From JBBTXL01 sp038062295 (GTDB lineage: Bacteria; Patescibacteriota; Minisyncoccia; GWC2-36-17; WO2-46-25), in the NCBI GenBank assembly GCA_038062295.1, contig JBBTXL010000004.1, positions 1 through 18,038 on the forward strand: 18,038 bases of DNA. Reading direction: 5' to 3'. Each line of letters starts with the position of its first letter. Position 1 is the first letter of the stretch. The notes beneath the pieces are model-generated. The model was not told the DNA's origin, ran no database searches, and saw nothing but the letters and a program-made list of their open reading frames with translations. The position numbers and the translations under genes were made by a program. Shown here one piece after another: positions 12,619 through 18,038 of the stretch.

Positions 12619-14477
12619 AGGTAATGCGCCAGCCAGGTTTCCAGGACGACCGTTTTATATAAAAAGTCCCGATGCACTTTGATGTTTCCCAGCATCTGTT
12701 CAAGAAACGCTTTGTTGAGAATGTTGTTGCGAACCAGGTATCCATCGAGGATCCGTTCGCGGTTCTTTTCGACGACGTGTGCGATCCATGTGCCTGTGGG
12801 GGGCGTGAACCCGCGTTTTTTTCGCTGGATGATCTCCGGCGGCAAGATGTTCCGCACTGCATCCGTGAGCCACTGCTTGGGAGCCAGAAAGCGGTCAGTA
12901 GCGCCGGATGCTCGTGCGGCAAGTACCGTTTCTGTGAGCCGGTAGTCAAGCAACGGCAAACGCATCTCCACGGAATGCGCCATAGTGAGGCGGTCGCCCA
13001 AGGGAATGCAGTTGGAAAGCATCCATATTTCATCAAGTAGCGCGGTTGCGTCAACATCCGGTCGGGCGAACGTGTTGTGCACAAAGAACCGGTAGGGCAG
13101 TTGTCGATCAATGCCGTTAAGAAATTGCCCGGTGAACATTGTTTGTTGGTGTGCCTCGGTAAAGCGAAATCCCGGCGTGCGGTCATACCACAGGAATCCG
13201 GCGCCGAAAGACTTTTGTGCTGCATACGCAAGCGCGCGGATCGGATGGTAAAGTGTATACCGTTTGTTCTCGGCAAGGAGACTTCCCCACAGCATGATCT
13301 TTCCCAACAAACTTTTCTTCAGTGTGTTGTGGCGTACTGCCTGCACCGCCCAGGGGTAACCCCAAAACAGCTCATCGCCGCCAAAGCCAGCCAAAAGAAC
13401 AGGCACGCCGGCTGCACGCGCTGCGCGTGCAACGCGCCAGTAGCCGTAAGCGGCAATGTCTGCAATGGGGTCGTCCATATCGCATACTACGCGGTCAAAG
13501 TCGTTGAGGAACTCATCGTGCGTCACTTCAATATCATGGAACTGCATGTTGAGTTTTTCGGCAAGCGCTTGGGCATGCCGCCGCTCGTCGTTTTCCGGAT
13601 ACCCGGGGTATCCAACGGAAAATGCATGCAGTTGTTTCGGCGCGTGTCGCGCAGCAAGTATTGCAATGACACTTGAGTCGATGCCGCCCGAGAGCGACAC
13701 GCCGACCGGCACATCCGAGCGGATGACGATCGTACCTATTTCTTCAAGCGCGTTTTGCACTGCATGCACCGGTTCTGCCGCGCTGGGCGGTATGTCGCGC
13801 AGGGACCAATACGGTCGTTCGGTGCATGAAAGATCGGTGAGGTTAATGGTGAGCAGGGTTGCCGGCGGCAGTTTCCGAACGCCGCGGAATACCGTGAGCG
13901 GCTCGGGTATATATTGGTAGAAAAAATAGGCGTAGAGGGCGTCGTCGTTGACAACTTTTGCTTCTTTAGGGAGTGCCGTGAGGAGCGATTTCATTTCAGA
14001 AGAAAACATGATAGCAGTATCGGTTTCGTACAGGTAGAGCGGTTTCTCTCCCAAGCGGTCACGCCCCAGGATTACCATATTCTTGTTCGCGTCGTAGAGG
14101 CAAAAAGCGAACATGCCGCGCAGTTTGTTCACAAATGCATCCCCGTATTCTTGATAAGCGTGTACCACCGTTTCGCAGTCGCTACGGGTGCGAAAACGGC
14201 ATCCCCGCGCTTCAAGTTCCTGCCGCAACTCCATAAAGTTGTAGATCTCGCCGTTGATGATGAGTGCGACGGTCTTATCTTCGTTGAACAGCGGCTGCTG
14301 TCCGCCGGCAATATCAATAATGCTCAAGCGCCGCATAGCAAGCGAAACGTACGGCGCCGCAAAAAAACTCGCGCTGTTGGGGCCGCGATGCACGAGCGCC
14401 TCATTCATGGCGGCCACCCGCCGTGTATCAGTGTCCGTTACCTCTTCCTTTTTTATTATTCCGCAAATGCCGCACAT
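12615..14477 (-). CDS. AsnB-like glutamine-dependent amidotransferase (asparagine synthase homologue)
   Basis: 620-residue, two-domain protein. The N-terminal class II glutaminase has the nucleophile Cys2 (MCGICGI), R50 with LSIID at 51-55, NGEIYN at 75-80 and RSDCETVVHAY at 98-108, so it should hydrolyse glutamine. The synthetase domain has the ATP-pyrophosphatase P-loop SLSGGIDSS at 261-269 and LLAGFGGDELFWGY at 361-374. In the latter, Phe365 replaces the Glu of the GEGSDE motif in Escherichia coli AsnB. In glycan loci such homologues (for example WbpS) are linked to amidation of sugars rather than asparagine supply, and that is the likelier role here. It starts 2 nt after the GT11-like gene and ends in an ATGA shared with the GIY-YIG gene. 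Confidence 0.88.
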   Translation of the reverse strand: MCGICGIIKKEEVTDTDTRRVAAMNEALVHRGPNSASFFAAPYVSLAMRRLSIIDIAGGQQPLFNEDKTVALIINGEIYNFMELRQELEARGCRFRTRSDCETVVHAYQEYGDAFVNKLRGMFAFCLYDANKNMVILGRDRLGEKPLYLYETDTAIMFSSEMKSLLTALPKEAKVVNDDALYAYFFYQYIPEPLTVFRGVRKLPPATLLTINLTDLSCTERPYWSLRDIPPSAAEPVHAVQNALEEIGTIVIRSDVPVGVSLSGGIDSSVIAILAARHAPKQLHAFSVGYPGYPENDERRHAQALAEKLNMQFHDIEVTHDEFLNDFDRVVCDMDDPIADIAAYGYWRVARAARAAGVPVLLAGFGGDELFWGYPWAVQAVRHNTLKKSLLGKIMLWGSLLAENKRYTLYHPIRALAYAAQKSFGAGFLWYDRTPGFRFTEAHQQTMFTGQFLNGIDRQLPYRFFVHNTFARPDVDATALLDEIWMLSNCIPLGDRLTMAHSVEMRLPLLDYRLTETVLAARASGATDRFLAPKQWLTDAVRNILPPEIIQRKKRGFTPPTGTWIAHVVEKNRERILDGYLVRNNILNKAFLEQMLGNIKVHRDFLYKTVVLETWLAHYL

Positions 14478-14479
14478 AG

Positions 14480-15421
14480 TCAGTAAAAAACCAGTGTACT
14501 TTTTTTGTTCTCAAAATACCCAGTTTTGTCGCGATAGTACTCCCATTCCATATTGGTGCGGTCAAAGACCATGAACGGGATATTGCCATAATAGGACGCG
14601 AACGGCCCGTACGTGCTATTGGAACCGATAATGACATCGGTGCGCGCAAGCGTGAACAGGTCCTCCACCGCCGTGCCATGGGGCATTGTGATGTTCAATC
14701 CCGCAAACGCCGCGGCATCAAGAGGACCGTCCGAGCAGATAACAAACACCGTGTCGGCGATATTCTTGCCGAAAAATCTCAGGTAATCGTCCAGGATCTT
14801 CCGCACTTCGCTCTGTGTGAAAAAATACTGTCCACCGCCGAATTTTTTCTCGTAGTCCGTCTGGCGAATATGCACGCCCACGACGTGCGGATACTGCGCG
14901 CGCACTGGCGCGATGAACGACTCTATTTTTTCCGTGACAGAGCGTTTGGGCATAAAATACCAGATGATCGCTTCCCGGTATTTATGGAGCCCGACCGGAT
15001 CGCGGAACATCCAACCGACGGTGTAGATCGTTTTTGAAGGGTTGTGTTCCAGGGACGCAAGACGCTCTTGTTGGTCTTGGTCGAGTGCCGGCGTGGGCGG
15101 GAGCCGCAGGGGGTGTTCCTCGTCGGTGACGGTGATGGAGCGCGCATACAGCCGCTTCATCAGGATGAGATATCTATCATAGATCCGAAGCCGCCGGAAC
15201 CATTTTTTATTACGGAACGGTCCAAAGAAAAACCATCGTACGAACGGATTTTTGGGGAGGGGGACGTTGAAAAAGTCCGCATGATCAAAAAACGAATAAT
15301 TCTCGCACCGATATCCTTTTTCCAGGCAATACGCGTAGATGCTCATAAAGTTCCAGAGCTGGTTGGCGAGCCGTCCCCGGTTGTGGTCAAGGATGACTAT
15401 CTTTTTTATGGGCACGGTCAT
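14480..15421 (-). CDS. GT11-like (alpha-1,2-fucosyltransferase-type) glycosyltransferase
   Basis: 313-residue protein with the layout of family 11 fucosyltransferases, inverting enzymes using GDP-fucose. HNRGRLANQLWNFMSIYAYCLEKG at 13-36 corresponds to the GGLGNQMFQYA opening. GVHIRQTDY at 182-190 is the HxRxxDY donor-binding motif. SNSTYGPFASYYGN at 267-280 matches the SNSSFSWWAAYL C-terminal motif. The opening motif is degenerate (GRLANQLWN), so fucose as the donor sugar is likely but not certain; other GT11-like proteins of this divergent kind occur in capsule and lipopolysaccharide loci. Its start overlaps the upstream fusion gene by 4 bp (ATGA at 15418-15421). Confidence 0.82.
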   Translation of the reverse strand: MTVPIKKIVILDHNRGRLANQLWNFMSIYAYCLEKGYRCENYSFFDHADFFNVPLPKNPFVRWFFFGPFRNKKWFRRLRIYDRYLILMKRLYARSITVTDEEHPLRLPPTPALDQDQQERLASLEHNPSKTIYTVGWMFRDPVGLHKYREAIIWYFMPKRSVTEKIESFIAPVRAQYPHVVGVHIRQTDYEKKFGGGQYFFTQSEVRKILDDYLRFFGKNIADTVFVICSDGPLDAAAFAGLNITMPHGTAVEDLFTLARTDVIIGSNSTYGPFASYYGNIPFMVFDRTNMEWEYYRDKTGYFENKKSTLVFY

Positions 15422-17439
15422 GGTTTCAATTTTCTCGCAATCCTTTTCAATAAGGGTTTTTTTGACTCAAGCAGCAGTCTTCCCTCGTCACATCGTTTCA
15501 GGTATATCGGCAGGTACGTTGCGAGCGTGTACTGCGGTTGCCACCCGAGTTGCCGTATCTTGTGAGAATCTACGGAGTAGCGCAGGTCCTGCCCCGGGCG
15601 GTTTGCGACGAACACGAAAAAGCCATCCGGCTTGCCAACCGCCCGCAGAATCGTTTGCACTACCCAGAGGTTGCTGCGCACTTCTCCCGTTGATATGTTG
15701 TATATCTCGCCGTCATGTCCCTGCTCCATGACGAGCAAGATGCCCCGGCAGTTGTCCTCGACCTGCGTCCATTCCCGCTGGTACGAGCCGTCCCCCTGCA
15801 CGGTCATTTTAATGCCTTTGTAGGCGGACTTAATGGTTCTGGGGATGAGCTTTTCCGCGTATTGTCCGTACCCGTAGTTGTTGCTGGAACGGCATATACG
15901 GTACTTGATGCCATAGCTCCTACCCCAGCCGAACACGAGCTGGTCGGCGGCCGCTTTCGTGGCGGAGTAGGGGTTTGAGGGTTTTAATCTGTCTGTCTCT
16001 ATGGAAGAACCCTCCATGCGGTCGCCGTATACTTCGTCCGTGGATATCTGAATGAGAACAGGGCGGGTAGCGGGGTCATGTTGTTTCAGTAATTCAAGAA
16101 GGTTGTATACGCCATGCACGTTACTGCGCACGAAATTGCCGTTTGATTCCAACGAGTTATCCACGTGCGACTCCGCGGCGAAGTTTACCACATGGCTGAT
16201 ACTGCCGGGGAGCTCTCGCAGATCGCAGATGTCCTGGTGGATGAATTCGTAGTTTTGGTTCTCGTCAAAGTGCAGGTCGGTGCGTGCCGCATATGTCTTT
16301 TTATCAATGTTGATGACGTGATATCCGCGGTCCAGCGCCAGCTGGACGAAATTGCTGCCGATGAAACCAAGTCCGCCGGTCACAAGAATTCTTTTTGCAT
16401 GTTGCTGCGTTTGTTGTTGCATAGCGTATTTTTTTATCCGGGAACGAAGCGTAGGGCCAAGCACTTTTCGCGCGGCGCCGCGCGCAAGCGGCATAGCCAT
16501 TTCCATGATCTGTTGGTGCCATGGGGGGCGCGGAAGCATTCCCGCGGAAAATCCCGGGTAGGCGGTCCGGATACGCTCCACGGCGTCATATACTTTACGA
16601 ACGTATTCGTCATAGATCAGTTTTTTTTCCAGTGACGGCCGCGTGTATCCGTAACTGTTTTCCGGGCCGTTGGGCAGTAGTGCCGAATACGGATAATACA
16701 GCGAGAGACTTGAAAAGTGGAAATTGATAAGCTTGTGGCCATCCAGGAATATCCCGGCATCCGTTCTTTTCACGTTGCTGCGGTAGTTTTTAATATTCCA
16801 CGGGGCGATGTCCACGCCCTCGTGTTGCAATACATGAATGCCTTCGAATTGCCCTTCAAAAAAGTCAAGATATTTCTGGTCACCCAATTTTCCGGGCGCG
16901 GCTTCCCGGTAGCACCACGCGTTGCATTCCCTGCGCCACCATGCGAGGCATGTTTTCGCTTTTGCGTCGTTGCGGAACATGATCATCCCGGCATTGTATT
17001 TCCCAACCTCTTCTTCTTTCTCCCGTTTCCCTTCGGGCATGCGGTGGGGGAACAGGAGGACGGAATATCCCTCGAATTCCTTATAGATAGGTTCAAGCGA
17101 AGAATAAAAGTAGAGGTCACCGTCCAGGTACATCACCGTTTCGGTGTCCGGGTAATGCTGAAATATATAGGCTGCCACGGACGGTTTGAGTGTCCAAGAA
17201 TATTCCTCCACGGTACGCGTTTTTTTTGCTTCCCGCAGTTCATCGTCCTCAATGTCATTGAGCGTAAGTAGCGTGACAGACGGTAGCTTCATGTCGCGTA
17301 GGATGTCATGGGTGAGATCGTCCAGGCAGAGAATGAAATAGCGGAACGGACCGGGGCAGTGCCGCACGACCGAGTCGTAGAGTACCAACCCTTTTGCCAA
17401 AAATCCTTTGTCGAAAATGGTGTAAAAGTTATATCGCAT
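15418..17439 (-). CDS. Fusion: DXD glycosyltransferase + RmlB-type dTDP-glucose 4,6-dehydratase
   Basis: 673-residue single frame with two complete-looking enzymes. Residues 1 to about 300 form a GT-A-like glycosyltransferase (FYTIFDKGFLAKGLVLYDSV at 5-24; VMYLDGDLYFYSSL at 102-115 with D106 and D108; KYNAGMIMFRND at 147-158; GDQKYLDFF at 186-194). After a basic stretch and a Gln-rich linker (MQQQTQQHAK, 340-349) comes an extended SDR close to RmlB: ILVTGGLGFIGSN at 351-363, DKKTYAARTDL at 379-389, STDEVYGD at 466-473 (Thr/Asp/Glu catalytic set), YSATKAA at 491-497, SSNNYGYGQYAEKLIPRTI at 518-536, and PGQDLRYSVD at 615-624. The frame stays open to 17532, but MRYNFYTI at 17439 is the family start. 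Its ATG overlaps the upstream FkbM gene by 11 bp. An internal ATG at 16422 could yield a free 334-residue RmlB. Confidence 0.88.
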   Translation of the reverse strand: MRYNFYTIFDKGFLAKGLVLYDSVVRHCPGPFRYFILCLDDLTHDILRDMKLPSVTLLTLNDIEDDELREAKKTRTVEEYSWTLKPSVAAYIFQHYPDTETVMYLDGDLYFYSSLEPIYKEFEGYSVLLFPHRMPEGKREKEEEVGKYNAGMIMFRNDAKAKTCLAWWRRECNAWCYREAAPGKLGDQKYLDFFEGQFEGIHVLQHEGVDIAPWNIKNYRSNVKRTDAGIFLDGHKLINFHFSSLSLYYPYSALLPNGPENSYGYTRPSLEKKLIYDEYVRKVYDAVERIRTAYPGFSAGMLPRPPWHQQIMEMAMPLARGAARKVLGPTLRSRIKKYAMQQQTQQHAKRILVTGGLGFIGSNFVQLALDRGYHVINIDKKTYAARTDLHFDENQNYEFIHQDICDLRELPGSISHVVNFAAESHVDNSLESNGNFVRSNVHGVYNLLELLKQHDPATRPVLIQISTDEVYGDRMEGSSIETDRLKPSNPYSATKAAADQLVFGWGRSYGIKYRICRSSNNYGYGQYAEKLIPRTIKSAYKGIKMTVQGDGSYQREWTQVEDNCRGILLVMEQGHDGEIYNISTGEVRSNLWVVQTILRAVGKPDGFFVFVANRPGQDLRYSVDSHKIRQLGWQPQYTLATYLPIYLKRCDEGRLLLESKKPLLKRIARKLKP

Positions 17440-18037
17440 GGTTGCCGGGCAGATTTTTTCTCTTCGCCAGGAAGTTTGTCGTAACAAATACTTCATAGGT
17501 TTCCTGGTAGCGGTGGAGGGGAAATAAACCATCTTTCACAATGCGGTATAGGTTATACTGTGGGGCGAGCAGATAGTAAAAATCCTGGAAGTACGTCCGC
17601 GAATCTATGTTGCAGCCCCCAAACTCGAATTGGATAAAATCGATCGCGCCGGATGCGATCATTTCCCCCCCTCCCCGGAGCACCGAAAGTTCCTGTCCCT
17701 CGACGTCCATTTTCAAGAAGTGTATGCGCGGTATTTTGTGTTCCTCGCAAAATGCGTCCAGTGTTTTCACGGTAACTGTTTCCGTGGCATCCATAGTGAG
17801 ATGAAAATGGTCAAGGCGTCTCCGGGTAAGACTGGCAAGGCTCGATCCAGGGGTATCTGCGTAGAGTGTTTGTGTGCCATGGTGTTCTCCAAGTGCAATG
17901 TTATGAAGGGAGATATTTTCTTTGGCTCCGGCCTGTGCCCTGAGTAGCGCGAATGATGTGGGGGATGGTTCGAAGGAAAAAATACTCGTTTTTGTTCCCC
18001 GAAACTCCTTCTCGAGTGCCGTTGTGTATGCCCCCTG
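17429..18037 (-). CDS. FkbM-family SAM methyltransferase, 5'-truncated by the window edge
   Basis: The minus-strand frame ending at TAA 17429-17431 stays open to the right edge of the window, giving 202 residues without a start. Read from the edge it begins GAYTTALEKEF, then SFEPSPTSFALLRA (about 17978-17937), ISLHNIALGEHHG (about 17914-17876), GSSLASLTRRRLDHF, and VTVKTLDAF. IHFLKMDVEGQELSVLRGGGEMI (about 17722-17654) is the diagnostic FkbM segment, with the Asp-Val-Glu-Gly core. The ATG at 17794 is therefore an internal methionine, not the start. FkbM-type enzymes O-methylate sugars or polyketides, and one beside RmlB and GT genes fits methylation of a glycan. Its end overlaps the fusion gene's start by 11 bp. 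A run of seven G on the coding strand (17665-17671) lies in the GGGEM codons. Confidence 0.9.
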   Translation of the reverse strand, partial: QGAYTTALEKEFRGTKTSIFSFEPSPTSFALLRAQAGAKENISLHNIALGEHHGTQTLYADTPGSSLASLTRRRLDHFHLTMDATETVTVKTLDAFCEEHKIPRIHFLKMDVEGQELSVLRGGGEMIASGAIDFIQFEFGGCNIDSRTYFQDFYYLLAPQYNLYRIVKDGLFPLHRYQETYEVFVTTNFLAKRKNLPGNHAI

Positions 18038-18038
18038 G

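Noticed and set aside
17440..17532. Upstream start of the glycosyltransferase-RmlB fusion at 17532
   Set aside because: The extra 31 residues are read out of frame through the conserved end of the FkbM gene, and MRYNFYTIFD at 17439 is the natural start.
17665..17671. Run of seven G on the coding strand of the FkbM gene as a phase-variation tract
   Set aside because: Seven bases is short for slipped-strand switching, the frame is intact, and it falls in a Gly-Gly-Gly-Glu stretch that explains it.

Overview
The window is part of a large surface-polysaccharide (capsule, O-antigen-like or exopolysaccharide) biosynthesis locus. It holds two long gene trains that converge near position 6250. Genes are packed end to end. 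Most neighbours overlap by 4 bp (ATGA or GTGA), by 11 bp, or sit 1-2 nt apart, and no gene-free stretch exceeds about 95 bp. All complete reading frames end at TAA, TAG or TGA, and TGA is a frequent stop, so the code is the standard bacterial one. The dense packing, the roughly balanced base composition, a small solo GIY-YIG nuclease gene and a REP-like palindromic insert would suit a Patescibacteria/CPR (Parcubacteria-type) bacterium. That placement is inference; nothing in the window is a taxonomic marker.

Plus-strand train (window start to 6269): a 5'-truncated GT4-type glycosyltransferase, a NodB-type polysaccharide deacetylase, a FemAB/GNAT-like acyl or aminoacyl transferase, a 94-bp spacer with palindromic repeats, a second glycosyltransferase, a MetW-like methyltransferase, a second SAM methyltransferase and a third glycosyltransferase. 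Minus-strand train (window end down to 6239, read right to left): a 5'-truncated FkbM methyltransferase, a 673-residue fusion of a DXD glycosyltransferase with an RmlB-type dTDP-glucose 4,6-dehydratase, a GT11 fucosyltransferase-like protein, an AsnB-like amidotransferase, a small GIY-YIG nuclease cassette, a CgeB-like glycosyltransferase, an extended-SDR sugar epimerase/dehydratase, two more SAM methyltransferases, a GT-C-like membrane protein and a GT2 glycosyltransferase. The two trains overlap tail to tail by 31 bp.

Together these genes suggest a deoxysugar-containing, O-methylated and probably amidated or acylated glycan: sugar-nucleotide modification (RmlB, SDR), chain assembly (seven glycosyltransferase domains including GT11, plus a GT-C-like membrane protein), and decoration (five methyltransferases, deacetylase, FemAB, AsnB). 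No flippase, polymerase, chain-length regulator, exosortase or rmlA/C/D is seen here, so the locus must continue beyond both ends.

The most notable signals are two insert-like cassettes, each sitting exactly at a stop/start overlap. At 12338-12613 the GIY-YIG gene is bounded by perfect 13-bp inverted repeats and flanked by a 5-bp direct repeat (CTCAT). Removing the cassette plus one direct repeat restores a 4-bp ATGA overlap between the AsnB-like gene and the CgeB-like gene. At 2669-2775 a REP/BIME-like palindromic spacer is bounded by a 9-bp direct repeat (AACCATGAC). Removing 98 bp likewise restores an ATGA overlap. Both look like elements that entered a polycistronic message without breaking the flanking genes or, in the nuclease case, the translational coupling.
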